Source of the DNA: Bipolaris cookei
Lineage: Eukaryota; Ascomycota; Dothideomycetes; Pleosporales; Pleosporaceae
Length of the DNA: 64,000 bases
Direction of reading: 5' to 3'
Assembly (NCBI GenBank): GCA_002286855.1
Contig: NRSV01000057.1
Coordinates: 3,647-67,646 of the forward strand
The notes under the pieces were generated by a model. That model was given only the letters and a program-made list of their open reading frames with translations. It ran no database searches and had not been told where the DNA came from. This document shows positions 52,053 to 64,000 of this stretch, one piece after another. Both the position numbers and the translations under genes were made by a program. Numbering within the stretch: position 1 is the first letter of the stretch; each line of letters begins with the position of its first letter.

Positions 52053-53905
52053 AGACTAAAAACATTTTTATATACAATTTAGAAAGCTCAAATCTCGCAT
52101 TTGACCCAGAGTCGAACGAGGCAAATGTGAACATGTTTACAATAGCTGAGAAAGAAGCCGCTGTGGGGTTTGTACTAGGAAGCACCGGAATTATACTTTC
52201 TTGGATCAAAAGTTTTCCTCCCGGAAGAAATTGAAGCGCGAGATGCACCTGCGGTAGTATTCTCTACTATTGTAGAAATATGACAGCAACTATACAAGGG
52301 ATTGATTGACATGAATCTTGAACAGAAACCAAACAAAAAAGCACGTAGCATTAACCAGCTAGGTAAAATGGGCGGCGTTAGATATTCCACCAAGAAATAA
52401 TCAATGTGGATGAGCAATAGAATAAGATCCAAGCAAACAGATAGAAATATCTAACGCGATAGAGTACAAGATAAGAAGACTAATGTAGCTACCAAACACA
52501 GTCAGACTTTAGATGTTGCGAAGCGACGGAAGCGCAAGCATAGCAGAGCGAACACAAACCTAGGGACTGGTGCTTTCAGGATCAGGACGCACATGCAGTG
52601 GTTGACACGGCTTATTGCATAAATTCCTAGTGCTTACTGCTAAAATTATGCCTGGCGTCTCTTCCAGGTTTCCACTAAGACCCTGCATTCATAGACCAGA
52701 ACTAAAGGTTTCGTTCATAATACGCAACCCTTTTCCAAAAGAGCAGAGTCTGATTTTTTTATTACATCTCAGTAAGCACCTCAGAAAGAGAGGCAATAGG
52801 CACTGTGGGTACCTGTGATACTTGTTCGTTTAACTTACGTTTTTCCGTTGCGAAACTGTAGTATAATCTGGCCAGGAGCAGCACCGGTATAGCTCCCGCC
52901 GAGAACACAAGGCTGATACCAGCAACCATAACAGCTTACATTTAGCTACACTGCTATCCGGTTCACTCACACGACTGTAATTATGTTCTTTGGTCTGCAA
53001 ATGAATGGCCCTGAACCAATTTTCTTGACTAGAGAATCATTTGTAGAGAATTTATGTTTTTGGCCGTCTAATGGACTGAATAATTTTAGAAGAGTACTAA
53101 TGCCAAATACGTTCGTGTTGAGTGTACTATCTACTGCATGTTCCCTCGAGACAAGGGTTTTATTGTAAGCTAATGATATTGCTAACAGCCCTCGGTAACT
53201 TCATCAGGACTAACGACAATCCTTGATGATCGTGAGGATGGTCATGTGACACATTGTTTTGCTCAGGCACTCAATTAGTCGGTACTCTGTTTCCTGTCTA
53301 ATTTACGTGTTGGCTCGTAATTTCTATTTAAATTTTTCTAGCACTTTGTATTAAGTAAAGATAAGGAACGAATGGACGGTGTAGACTCTGCACGTGGTTT
53401 GCGAGCAATAAATCCCTCATTTTTATATCACTCAAGCTAGCACACGGATACAGCCAGACAGTTGCGGGAGCTTTCACCAGATTTGATAAACCTCCGAATT
53501 CAGCCATGGATCTGGAGGCGTCTAATGTTCAATTGGCTTAACCAACACGGGCTGATTTTGGTGTATTACTATGAGGCATTTTCTTGGCCGGCTGACGGGG
53601 GGGAAAGCATCAGGCTGGTTGGTTACATATGACTCGGGCCGTTTATGATAAAACTATCTGGTGTAGCTTGTGACTTGCGCCACGGGCCGCTATGACAGCA
53701 AAAGCTTCATTCACTATTGCCGTCGGTCTAGGCCGCAGAACCTTTCAGTGTACGATGGCATGCCCGTCTTATTTGATCGCGCTTAATCGTGATTACAGAA
53801 TCACGCATATTGACTTGCATTTCTTTCTTTTCATTCCCAGGAGGCTCTTTCTGAAGTGCACTGCCACACTGTACCGGCAGCCTAGCCCCTAGAGCATCCT
53901 CAGCA
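52053..53905. other. Intergenic upstream of the P-type ATPase
   Basis: 1.85 kb without a recognisable gene or repeat; A/T-rich to 53400. A 66-codon frame (53692-53892) ends 13 bases before the ATPase ATG and could act as an upstream ORF if transcription starts before it; there is no other support. Confidence 0.45.
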
Positions 53906-56900
53906 ATGACCTCCAGTAAGGGCAACATTACTGACAAGCATGAAGAGATTGAACCCACTGGAGATATAAACGACATCGAAAAGCAAGAGAAAACGTCCCA
54001 TATTGTTTGGGAGGATGTCAATCATCCCGGAAGGGGCCGTTCAGACGGTAGAACCATTCGCCGCCAATCGCGCAGTAGAAGCCAAGGTTCTATTTCGAGT
54101 GTTCGGAGTCGTACCCAATCTGTATCTGGCATCCCTATCGAGTTCCGTACGCTTTCCATTCAAGTGGCCGAGAGCAAAGCAAAAGCAAAAGATCCGCCAT
54201 TGAAACACAGCGAAGACACTAAGAACGCGAACAGCGATTACTTTGAGCAACTCGACTACCACACACTGAGTGCGCAGAGCATCTGCGACCGCTTCAATGT
54301 CTTTCAAAAGCAGGGTCTCAGCAAAGAGGCAGCTGCCACACGCCTTCAACGCGATGGAAAAAATGCGATTCCTAGCCCACCCGAACATATGTGGCGGAAA
54401 ATCTTTTGGTATGTGTTTGGAGGCTTCTGTTCAGTTCTATGGATTGGAGTCATCATCTTCTTCATATGCTGGAGGCCTTTGGGCGACCCTCACCCTGCAG
54501 CATATAATCTGGGCTTGGCCATCTTAGTGCTCATCGTCATCCTCCTTCAGGCTTGCTTCTCGGCCTTCCAAGATTGGTCGACGAAGCGAACGATGCAATC
54601 AATTTTGGACCTGCTTCCCTCGGACGCGATGGTCCTCCGTGAAGGCTCGTTTGTCAAAGTTCCTTCTACCGATGTAGTCGTCGGTGACATTGTTCGTATT
54701 TCCATCGGCGACAAAGTGCCTGCCGACATGCGTTTGTTGACCTCTTCGGGCGATGTACGGTTCGATCGTTCAATGATAACTGGAGAAGCCGAGGAAGTAG
54801 ACGGTGCGCTTGATTCTACGGACCAAAACTTCCTTGAGTCGCGCAACATCTCTTTCATGGGGACTATGGTGGTCAATGGCAGCGCTGTTGGCATTGTTGT
54901 GTTGACAGGAGAGAATTCCGTCATGGGTCGTATCGCGCGGGCAACGTCTGGGGTCAAGGAAGAACCTACTCTTATCCAACGCGAGATTAGTCGATTTGTC
55001 TACATTATCGTATGCTTGACGGTATGCCTTGCGCTCTTGTAAGTTGGGGGACTAGATTATCCATGGAAAAAGCTGACAGTATAAAGATTATTGTTCGTCT
55101 GGGTCGGTTGGTTACGAAGAGACCATAAGGGCTTCCTCTCTGTCATCGCCATGCTCAACAATGTCATGGGTTGTGTCGTCGCATTCATTCCCGAGGGTAT
55201 GCCTGTTGGCGTAGCGCTGACGCTCATGATGGTAGCGCGGCGCATGAAGAGTGCCAATGTCTTGCCCAAAGGACTATCTACAGTTGAAACTCTCGGATGT
55301 GTCAACGTCATATGTTCCGACAAGACGGGCACTCTCACTGAGAACAAAATGACTGTCACTTCGATAGGATTTGTGGACGAGCTGAAGTCTGCGGATGACC
55401 TTGCGCCTATGCTCGCTTCTGAAAGCTGTCCAGGGGCTTTGCAAGAGCTCCATAAGGCCGCCATCTTATGTAACGATGCCATGTTCGATCCTACAACCAT
55501 TCAACTATCTATAAATGAAAGAGCTATTCAAGGCAATGCGACTGATGGAGCTGTGTTACGCTTTGCTGAAGGGGCGAAGCTGGGGCGTTCTCTCCACGAG
55601 ACTTTCCCTCGCGTCTTCTCGATCCCGTTCAACTCAAAGAATAAATGGATGCTCTCGGTGCACGAACAAGGAAAGAAATGCGAAGGATTGGAAAATCCAG
55701 AGTTTTTGGTTCTTATCAAAGGCGCACCCGATGTGCTACTCGCAAAATGCTCCTCCTGGCTGTCATTCCGTACAAACACTGTCCAACCACTGGATAGTGA
55801 AGCACGACACCTTCTATCCCAGGCGCAAGAGAAACTCTCGCGCAATGCAGAACGTGTTATCATGCTCTGCCAGCGGCAATATAGGCCAGTTGCATCCCTG
55901 CGCTCCAACGCCTTTTCGGACGAACTTACTGAGCACGCTCTGACTGATCTCACTATCATCGGCATTTTGGGCATCCTCGACCCCCCACGTCCGGAATCAG
56001 CTGAAACTGTTGCAACGTGTCGCAAAGCTGGTATCAGATTCTTCATGGTTACAGGTGACTTTGGTCTCACAGGAGCTGCAATCGCCCGGCGAATCGGCAT
56101 TTTCTCTAGTGATAGAGAACCGGACACAATAGCGAACATTATAGACCGCAATGATCCTAGAGATGTGACGACTGCAAAAACCATGTGTAGTAGCTCCGGA
56201 AATCAATCTCTGCTTCTCGAAGGCACGCAACTTGGCGATCTGAGCGACGCCGATTGGGATGTGGTTTGTCAATACGAGGAAATTGTGTTTGGGCGCACAA
56301 CACCTGAACAGAAATTACGTATTGTCAACGAGCTCAAGGGACGCCAAAATGTAGTCGCTGTGACTGGAGACGGGGTTAACGATGCCCCTGCCCTTCGTGC
56401 TAGCGATGTAGGTATCGCTATCGTGTCCGGTTCTGATGTTGCCCTGGAAGCCTCCGACTTGGTCCTGATGGATAAATTCTCTTCAATCATCGATGGTATT
56501 CGTCTTGGGCGACTTGTGTTTCAGAACCTTCAAAAAGTTATCGGGTAAGTCCATTGAATCTAGCAAGGCAATACGTGACTGACTCGTTGACACAGATACC
56601 TCTTGCCCGCAGGGTCCTGGTCTGAAATCTGGCCCGTTCTCCTGAATGTCTTCTTTGGAGTCCCCCTTCCATTGAGTTCTTTTCTCATGATTATCATCTG
56701 TGTTTTCACGGATCTCTTCTGCTCGCTCTCCCTTATTATGGAACGTGAGGAGTTTGATCTTCTGTCACTACCTCCCCGAGACACCAAACGCGATCATCTC
56801 ATCAACGTCAAGATTTACATACAGTCATATCTCTTCATTGGAGTGATGCAGACTGTCTGCGCGCATTCCATGTTCTTCCTTTACATGTGGCGTCATGCAA

Positions 56901-57328
56901 AGATACCTGCTTCCGCTCTCTTCTTTGCCTACGAAAAGTATACAGACGGTTTCTATGGGTACAGCATGAGCGAACTCAACCACTTCAACACCGTCGGGCA
57001 ATCCGTCTACTTTGTCACTCTTGTCATTTTACAATGGGGTAATATCCTATCTATCCGCAACAAGCGTCTCAGCATCCTACAGGCCGACCCGTTCCGCAAA
57101 GACCGGCGTAATCCTTGGCTCGCTGCGGGCATTCTTGTTAGCTTGTGCATTGCTATCTTTGTAACGGAAGTTGAAGGCATACAGAACCTATTTGGTACTG
57201 GTTCGGTACCCATGGAGTTTTGGCTCATTCCAATCCCATTGGCACTTGGTATTCTAGTCATGGATGAGATGAGGAAGTTGGCTGTCAGGATGTGGCCAAA
57301 TGGACCCATTGCACGCATCGCGTGGTAG
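53906..57328 (+). CDS. P-type ATPase, Na,K-ATPase-like (type IIC) alpha subunit
   Basis: Exons 53906-55038, 55087-56544, 56596-57328 (introns 48 and 51 bp); 1,107 residues. A ~110-residue charged cytosolic N-terminus precedes the cation-ATPase N domain (LSAQSICDRFNVFQKQGLS). Membrane helices lie at about 165-188 and 201-220. The actuator motif is TGEA (292-295) where most have TGES; the catalytic Glu is kept. IPEGMP (413-418) lies in the ion-binding helix 4, phosphorylation Asp456 in CSDKTGTLTEN, KGAPDVLL in the nucleotide domain, TGDGVNDAPALR near 803, then the C-terminal helices with PAGSWSEIWP. Fungal members of this group move Na+ and/or K+; ion preference cannot be read here. Possibly housekeeping rather than part of the cluster. 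A pogo insertion begins 26 bp past the stop. Confidence 0.9.
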
Positions 57329-57354
57329 TTGCAAAGGACTTGATATGCCAGATA

Positions 57355-58230
57355 ACGTGTTTTACAAGCGAGCGGTCCACCTTACTAGCTTTAGCCACCT
57401 TTAAAGCTATATATCTTAACAACGCAATAGTATAATATATAGATATCTATAGAATACATTAAGTAGTATCTAAAGTATCTTTTCTACATGTACGCGAATT
57501 GTGGCCAGTCTCTCTACACCTGCTACAGCGCGCTAAAGCCTGGCGGCTAACACCTGATCGCTCCCCTCCCTGACGCTCTTCATGAGCAATCTGCTGATCA
57601 ACCTCGCGCTGAGCGAGTAGATCCTCTCCAGCTCCCCTAGCTAGCACTCCTTGCTTCTGTATCCGCTTTCTTTTACGCTGCCTACGCTTTGTTGCTGCTT
57701 CATTAGCCCTCTCAAGGCTGGTGATCCGATCACGCATTAGCTCAGCCAAGAGCATCATTACCCACTCACGACCACCTGGCTCAACTGCCTTTGGCCGGCC
57801 TCTTCTCTCTGACGCTGTAACGACAAGCTGATTCGTGGTCTTGCCCATTAAAAAGCCAGCTTCGTCAAAGTTATAGACGTCCTCATCACAGATGCCGTAC
57901 TTGGCATTTGTCTGCTCCACAAGCTCAAACCAGTTCTTAATTAGCACTGGATCTTCGCATTAAGCTCTCTGCCTGTCGTACGCTCGATTAAAACGCGTTG
58001 TAAGACTGTCTGTACGCTTGACAAAATTGCGTGGCCAGTGGACGCCGACCCTGGCCAGCGCCGCGCGCAGCCAATAGTCTATCACCCATATCGCACACAG
58101 CTGCGTAGGTAGGCGCAAATCCACATAGATCTAGATCAAGTACGTGATTGACTATTACCTGCTCTTCTAGCTTAGTAAGCTTCTTTGAGTTAGGCTGGCA
58201 ATCGCGTCGGGCAGGCTTCCCAGCGCAACA
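57355..58230 (-). mobile_element. Truncated pogo/Fot1-like element (copy I)
   Basis: The left end ACGTGTTTTACAAGCGAGCG at 57355 follows TA. The minus-strand remnant holds the CCHC knuckle (RCSRCRETGHNSRTC) and a jump from EWV to LLAELMRDR that removes the second and third catalytic Asp. YNFDEAGF is still present, and the N-terminal HTH pieces end at GKPARRDCQ. Its right end is missing: at about 58230 it joins copy J. Confidence 0.75.
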
Positions 58231-59998
58231 ACTTCCACCCATTATCACGCACTTTTATCCCAGTTAATAAACTATTATAATAGACTAAATTAATCGTCAG
58301 AGTCGCCGTTATCACTTGCACTATCTACCTCAACTGCGCAGGTACGAGCGTTATGTCCAGTCTGCTTGCAACGCCCGCACCGCCTCTCTCCTCGCACCCT
58401 CTTCAACGCACTCTCACCGTCGCCACGGCTGCTACCCGCCTGTTCAGCTAGTACTTCTTGTACCTCGCCAACGGTGAGAGTCTCTTCTGTCCGTACATAT
58501 CGCCGCTTACGGCTCTTACGCTTGGTTGCTGTATCTAGAGCCGCTTCAAGGCTACCTACTTTCTCGCGTAGTAACACCATCTCATGTGCTATTTGCTGAG
58601 CCCCTTTACTTAACTGCGCAACATTCTCGTCAAGAGAACTTGCAGAAGACCCAAGGCAATTTCTTACTCTGTCGAATGATAGTACTTTGAGCCTCGACTT
58701 CGTGCGCGTTGTGCGGCGTCTGCGCCTCCCAGGTGTCTGCCCGTCGCGGTGATTGTTTTGGCGTCTGCACCACAACGTCAAGCTTTGATAGCACAGTCTG
58801 TGGGTTATTTGGGACTAGACCAGCGCCTCTAAAGCCATCTTGGATGTTCTCCTTCGTGATAGACTGCTCAAAAGCAGCCTTAAAGGCTGGCAGGAAGGTC
58901 TCCTTGCTGATATAGTTGGTGCGGTTGCGTGCCAAGCCTGAAACAACGTCGCCATACTTGCGCTTTAATGACGAGAAGCAAGCGACATCAAGAGGCTGCA
59001 ATAGGTGAGACGAGTGTGCGGGCATACAGAGAAGTATAATATTCTTCTCCTTACAAAGGTCTTGAAATTCGACAGAGCAGTGGCTCTCATGGCCGTCGAT
59101 AATGAGTAGTCGATACCCACCTACAGTGCAGCCCTTTGTATGGGTATCAAAGTGCTCTAACCACGCAAGAGCAAGCTGATTATTTGTCCAGCCATTGAGA
59201 CTTACTTCAAGGACCCATTCGGCAGGCAGGTTCTCAAACCAGACGTTGATAAGCACCTTGCCCGCAAAGATGACGAAGGGTGGTATCCGACGACCTGACG
59301 CGCCCACGCCTTGGATCACAGTAACCCACTCACGGTTACCTGGCTGTACCCGCTTCTTTTTGCCATATCCCTCTGAGCCTGTAATAACTAACTGTGATAA
59401 AATCTTGCCCATCATAAAGCCAGTTTCATCAAAGTTGTAGATATCGTCGTCCACAATACCCCACTTCTGCTTTGTCGCCTGGACTAGATCAAACCAGCGC
59501 TGGATAGCTGCTGGGTCCTCGCAGGTAGCTCGCTGATGATCGTAAGTACGGCTCCAGCGCGTACGGAGCTCAGGAGTTCACTTGACAAAGTTATCAACCC
59601 AGTTCTTGCCAACAGGGTTACTAGCGCGCTCATGTAACAGTTTGTCAGCCATTGCCCAAACGTTAGCCTTTTGTAGGCGCAAATCCTCATGCAGACTCTT
59701 CGAGAATACGCTTAACTATAGCCTCCTCTTCTAGCTTATCTAGAAGCTTTGATTTTGGTTCGCAGTCGCGTCGGGCGCGTCTTCCAGCGCGTCGGTAAGA
59801 TAGAGTTCTTCGAGGCACGTTATAGATAGAAGCAGCACGTCTTTGGCTTTGAACACGTTGCAATTGGATATCAAAAGAGCAAGCTGAAGATCTGATTCAG
59901 TATAAGAAGTTTGAGTAGAGCGTTGTTGAGACATAACGTGTTGTCGTGATAAGGTCGACGCGCTGGTGAGGTGTGGGCCGCTCGCTTGTGAACCACGT
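58231..59998 (-). mobile_element. Pogo/Fot1-like element lacking one TIR (copy J)
   Basis: The right end, complement of ACGTGGTTCACAAGCGAGCG, is at 59998 with TA at 59999-60000. The left end lacks the TIR: sequence homologous to the CTTATCACGCACTTTTATCACAG side of copy B begins at about 58240, directly against copy I. Otherwise near full length. Confidence 0.75.
58290..59934 (-). pseudogene. Damaged pogo/Fot1-like transposase (copy J)
   Basis: Start at 59934 (MSQQRSTQTSY), frameshift after LQLALL, more stops before 59484. From 59454 the frame is clean through YNFDETGFMMG, LLIIDGHESH and LLQPLDVACF (all three Asp) to about 58650, where a shift leads into the tail frame 58781-58290 with knuckle RCGRCKQTGHNARTC. 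The central part is the best template for reconstructing the deletions in copies A and B. Not functional as it stands. Confidence 0.8.
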
Positions 59999-60826
59999 TA
60001 TCGTCTGCTTATTCTTAACAGTCATGAAAGCCATAAATCGCTCAGGTTCCAGCAATACTGCAAGGAGGCAAAAACTATTATTTTATGCATGCCTCCTCAC
60101 TCCTCCCATCTACTACAGCCACTTGATGTGGGCTGTTTCTCGCCTTTGAAGAGGGCGTATGGGCACCAAGCCGAGGAGATGATACGCAACGGGATCAACC
60201 ATATGACGAAGATAGAGTTCTTGCCAGCTTTCCAACAGGCCTATCACAAGACTATTACAGAGGGCAGCACATTAGAAGGATTCTGAGGCGCCGGCTTAGT
60301 CCCACATGACCCAGAGGTGGTGATGTCGAGGCTCGACGTCAAGCTGTAGACGCCAACGCCACCTGCTGCAGAAGATCTGCCCTGGCTGTCACAAACCCCA
60401 AGCAACACCCTAGAAATAGGGTCACAATCAAAGCTAGTTAAGCAGAGGATTCAGATGTATATAGACAGTTTGCCAACAAGTATGGTGGTTGCTCTTGAAA
60501 AGCTGGCCAAAAGCGCTGCGATTATTGCGCACAAGTTGGTGTTGTCGCAAAAACGCAACGCTGAGCTTGAAGTAGCTAACGTAGCCGCCACGCGACGAAA
60601 ATCTCACAGAAGAAAGCGAGTTCAGAATGGAGGGGCTCTAATAGTAGAGAAGGGAGAGCGATTAGCAGCTCTAAGGGGGTTTAGGGCGCGTAATGATGGA
60701 AAAAAGATAAAGAAGAGAGTACGCGCTGAGGTGGGTGAGCCGTCGCAAAGGCACTGTAGACGTTGCGGCGAGGCGAAGCACAATACGTGGACATGCAAAC
60801 AAGTAGAAGCCATATATTTAGAATAG
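59999..60826 (+). pseudogene. C-terminal half of another pogo transposase (copy K)
   Basis: Opens with YRLLILNSHESH (second catalytic Asp changed to Asn) and LLQPLDVGCF (third), right at the TA where copy J ends. It looks like an older transposase gene split by J's insertion; the 5' part was not found on J's other side. In-frame TGA near 60284 and TAG near 60347 follow, then the tail with a degenerate knuckle (CRRCGEAKHNTWTC) ending at 60826. Confidence 0.75.
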
Positions 60827-63577
60827 AATGACCCACCATGATTTCTATTTAATATTATAGGTGCGTTGCAATAATAGTCGTGATGTTTGATGGGGTCTTG
60901 GCATCGTGGCAAACTCGACCATCTGATAAACTTGCCCGTTCAAGACGTTAATAACAATGATTGAGGGGACAGCAGGACTGGAAGCAATGAGGATATAAGG
61001 ATGGATATATTTCATTGTTGTACCCGTTATAGTCAACCGTTTCCGACTAGAGCCTTGTAGCATTACCTCACGGTATACCTCGTAATTACCTCGCCCTAAC
61101 CTAGAGTGAGACTGGAAAATATATCCTAGAACCCGTGCAACATGGAGCTTAGCGGCCTTGACACTTCAAACTACCTTGAGCCCACAACTTGAACCAATCA
61201 CATGAACAACAAACCAACTAACGCATATCACTATCAACTTTTGAGAAGATCCTCTACTTGCAAAGATAAAATAATAACCCTGCAGGCGAATGTATCGCAA
61301 TGCTGCAAGTTCATTCGCTGAACCAAGTAACAAGACACTAGAGTCGCAATCAACAACTAGCCAACTCGTATACCAAGAAACAACAAAGTCAAAAATTCGA
61401 TATGCGAAACAAATTGCGGAAATCCAAGAGAAAAAAAATAATATAGTCGTAGTGTTTTCAGGGGTTGAGATAAATATAGCAGGACTACCTATTTTCTTCT
61501 TTCCTCTGGCGCAAAAAAAAAGGACAAGAAAGAAACACCACAAAGAGTATGAAAAAAAACCCCCAACTCTCTGAGCAAAGATCAACAAAGCCTTATTCCA
61601 CGTACTCTTCCTCTGCATAATAACCTTTTCCTTACTAGGATCTCCCCTCCCCTCTCCACCTCCACACGCGCCCTCCCCCATGTCTGCCCAGCCCCCGCAT
61701 ACCGAAAAACCTCGCGCGGCCAGGCGGACAAACACGCAGCATGAAAGCAAGGCTACCAGTCCCATTCGATCGGAACCAAAGTGTTGACTTAGACGCATAT
61801 TACAAAGCGAGCAAGTTGAACCCTCGTGACCGGATGGGCGATGCCCAAAACCGGTAAGCCGTTGAAATAGTGGGCTGGGGCGCCCCCATTGCTCAGTGGG
61901 GCATACCGTCCGTTACATTGCGCATGCGCAAGGTGTGAGATGAGGGAACCCGCGCCCTCGCTTCCGCCTTCCGCCCTGAAATTCCGCACGCAAGCAAACG
62001 CACGAGGCTGCACGCCGCACGCACGCAGCGCAGCGCAGCGCAAGCAAAGATTGTTATGTCATGTCATGCCATGCGAATGCCATGCCATGCCATGCCAACG
62101 AGGGAGGGGCAAAGGGAAGCGAGAGCCAACCACACACGCGCAAGTATGAAATTTCTGATTTCTTGGAGACAATGCGGAGAAAAGACGTCCATGTAGGTAA
62201 ATAGGGTTTACCTTGGTTCGATTCTGATATACCGAGGACGCCCGGCCCGTACCTGTTGTTGTGTGGCCATTTTTGGGCCTTTGTGGCAAGGCCAAAACAC
62301 GTAGGGTAGCGGAGAAAAAGAGGAGAAAGCACCTTCCTTCCCTCTCGTTCTTCTTCTTGCATCTTTACGAGATTCATGCATTAACGAGTTACATGGCATC
62401 TAGCCGAGAGCGTGTGTGCATCAAGCCCTTAAGCATGTATGAAGAGTACTTTGGACACTTGCGGAAGGGTCAGCGGGTACGGTAGTTTCTTGTTGGGGGT
62501 GTTTAGTTCAAAACCCCAGTTGCTATCAGCTTCTGAGCAAAACTCCCTGGTAGATGTAAGTACACCTAGTAGAACGGGATTTACTATCAGGACACGAGGG
62601 CGCAAAAGGGATTAGCGCCGTGTCTGAGATTTTTTTCCCTTCCATCTCGTGCCGACGACTGGGTCTTGTTACCCCACGCACATGTGGGACTAGCAGTGGA
62701 GAAAGAAGGGCCGAACGTGCTTGTGCTGGAAAAGACGTAATGCCCAGTCGATTAACCCTGAAGGCGATGATGCAACGATTCGGTGAGCAAAAGAACGGGC
62801 GGCGGACAGCATCATCATCAATTACGTCGTTGTTGTCACTGTTGCTGTTCAGTTTTTTTACCGCCTCGAAAAACAAAGGGATGCGCAAAGGAGTGGTGAC
62901 GGGCTGCGCAGAGCAATCGCGGTGAGAGAAGGCATAACGCAATGCGACGCGTGTGTGCATGGGGTTACAAAGCGCGTGTTTGATGGTCATTGGGGAGGGT
63001 GGTGCGTGCAGGCAGTGTAAAAGATCTGCGCCCAATCAACGAGTGCGAGTGAGGCTCGGTGCCCGCACCCGTACCAACGCCCGTGGGTAATAGCTCCCGA
63101 GACCCCAAGGTTCCTGATCGCACGCCTCCTGCCGCTGCTGCAAAACAAATATAACTTTCGGAACAAAAACAACGCGGGCGATCATTAGACACGCCATTAA
63201 TAAACCTTGATATGTGTATGTAGATTAATCATTCTCGACTATTGCATATGCATGCGCCTACAGTTCAAAATTGCGTTTTTGGGGCGGCCAATTACCACAA
63301 ACAGAAACCATACTATCTCATGACGATAAGAAAAAGCAATGTCGGAAGTTCCGTCGAAATGACGAAATTCCAAAATCATTGTCAATGGATTCTATAGGAC
63401 GAGTCCCACCCAATGCATGTAGTAGACCAAAAGAAATAATGCCAAATCCCAGCACCAAGACATGGAACCAGTCCGAGGGTTCTTACATGGAAATAACGCC
63501 AGGGAAATGCAATGACAAGAATAGTTCAGACGCATCAAATATTGACAGTGAAGAAAAGGTAAAGGTGGATGCGGGTA
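60827..63577. other. Long non-coding stretch at the right end
   Basis: 60970-61035 is copy 2 of the dispersed repeat seen at 48937. 61610-61720 is C-rich pyrimidine sequence; 61980-62100 has short tandem words (GCACGCAGC.., then ATGCC/CATGC units). No ORF has domain-like content; those reported on both strands look like composition artefacts. Part is probably promoter/5' leader or 3' flank of unseen neighbours. No tRNA or rRNA could be supported. Confidence 0.5.
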
Positions 63578-64000
63578 TTAGTCGGGTCTGGCGAGAATGG
63601 CAGCCACGGCGTCACACGGGGCGCAGGGCTGGATTTTGCGTTTCGGCTCCTCAGGAGCAGGAGCAAGAGCAGGAGGCGGGCACACGCACTCGTCCTCGTC
63701 GGAGCTGAAGGCTGAGGCCCGGCGCGCTTGGGAGAGCCCCGAAGCGTCTTTTGGCACAAAGTAGGACCCGCTACGTTCGTATTGTGGCGTGCTCGATCCT
63801 TCCGTAGAGAGGAATACTGATGCACGTCTCGAAAAGTGGCCGCTCGATAGCTCGTCATCGCACGAGGGATATGCTGTGCCCCAAAATGGCAGTTTTGGAG
63901 GAGTTCCTTGGCCGTTGTATGGCACGTAGATGGACCCACCGCGCGGTCTCAAGAATGGGCTTGGGTCGTCGAAGTCTTCAAACGGACTCTCTCCTGCACT
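63578..64000 (-). CDS. C-terminal part of an unidentified protein (runs off the window)
   Basis: A minus-strand frame open from the window edge to the stop at 63578-63580 (about 140 residues). It is Ser/Pro-rich and low in hydrophobics: ESPFEDFDDPSPFLRPRGG at the edge, YVPYNGQGTPPKLPFWG, RRASVFLS and RRASAFSSDEDE (both possible RRxS kinase sites), then Pro/Ala-rich CPPPALAPAPEEPKRK. No domain recognised. Codon composition is G/C-rich, unlike the repeats to the left, so this may mark the return to ordinary gene-bearing sequence. Confidence 0.55.
   Translation of the reverse strand, partial: SAGESPFEDFDDPSPFLRPRGGSIYVPYNGQGTPPKLPFWGTAYPSCDDELSSGHFSRRASVFLSTEGSSTPQYERSGSYFVPKDASGLSQARRASAFSSDEDECVCPPPALAPAPEEPKRKIQPCAPCDAVAAILARPD

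Noticed and set aside
61166..61798. 210-codon minus-strand frame with hydrophobic patches
   Set aside because: Composition-driven: it runs through pyrimidine-rich and poly-A stretches and has no recognisable domain or splice structure.
62044..62100. Possible telomere-like or satellite repeat of ATGCC words
   Set aside because: Only a short, irregular run; not a telomeric motif and too few units for a satellite.
62212..62230. GGTTCGATTCT resembling a tRNA B-box
   Set aside because: The flanking bases cannot form a T-stem, and no A-box or acceptor stem was found upstream.

Overview
The window looks like an accessory, transposon-rich stretch of a filamentous ascomycete genome, most likely a Dothideomycete of the Pleosporales type. 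That placement is inference. It rests on short introns (47-80 bp, GT..AG), several gene families typical of fungal secondary metabolism, and many pogo/Fot1-like, hAT, MULE, Tc1 and Tad/I-type LINE remnants. Runs of N at 20846-21662 and 32889-32951, plus single Ns at 1569 and 22463, show a draft assembly.

Layout. 1-7000 is a transposon graveyard: a 576-bp MULE-type element with perfect 97-bp terminal inverted repeats (TIRs), a hAT fragment, LINE tails, a MULE C-terminal ORF, a Tc1-like element interrupted by a LINE tail, and a deleted pogo copy. 7.5-16.7 kb holds an acyl-CoA-ligase-like enzyme, a questin-oxidase-like protein, an NmrA-like reductase convergent to it, and a decayed short-chain dehydrogenase, with a dead pogo element between the last two. 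17-23.3 kb is a LINE RNase H fragment and three pogo elements packed end to end. 23.7-27.2 kb is one 1,155-residue ORF that reads as methyltransferase, flavin oxidase, P-loop kinase and phosphoribosyltransferase in a row; it is the most unusual gene here. 28.3-34.2 kb is a nest of four pogo elements, one inserted into the terminal repeat of another.

35.3-48.7 kb is the densest run of host-like genes: alpha/beta hydrolase, bZIP regulator, epoxide-hydrolase-like protein, Delta12-type fatty acid desaturase, an EHT1/YheT-type hydrolase with a broken frame, a cytochrome b5, and a P450 divergent from the b5. An intact, possibly autonomous pogo element (49077-50926) follows. 53.9-57.3 kb is a fungal Na,K-type P-type ATPase. 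57.4-60.8 kb is three more pogo fragments. The last 3 kb is mostly non-coding and ends with the C-terminus of an unidentified gene running off the right edge.

How the genes may work together (inference). Ligase, questin-oxidase-like enzyme, NmrA and SDR reductases, hydrolases, desaturase, b5, P450 and a bZIP factor are tailoring functions of a secondary-metabolite cluster, with a fatty-acyl flavour from the desaturase, ligase, b5/P450 and epoxide hydrolase. No polyketide synthase or NRPS backbone is visible, so the set is either part of a larger cluster, uses a primary fatty acid as scaffold, or is a cluster being broken up by transposons. At least two members are already pseudogenes.
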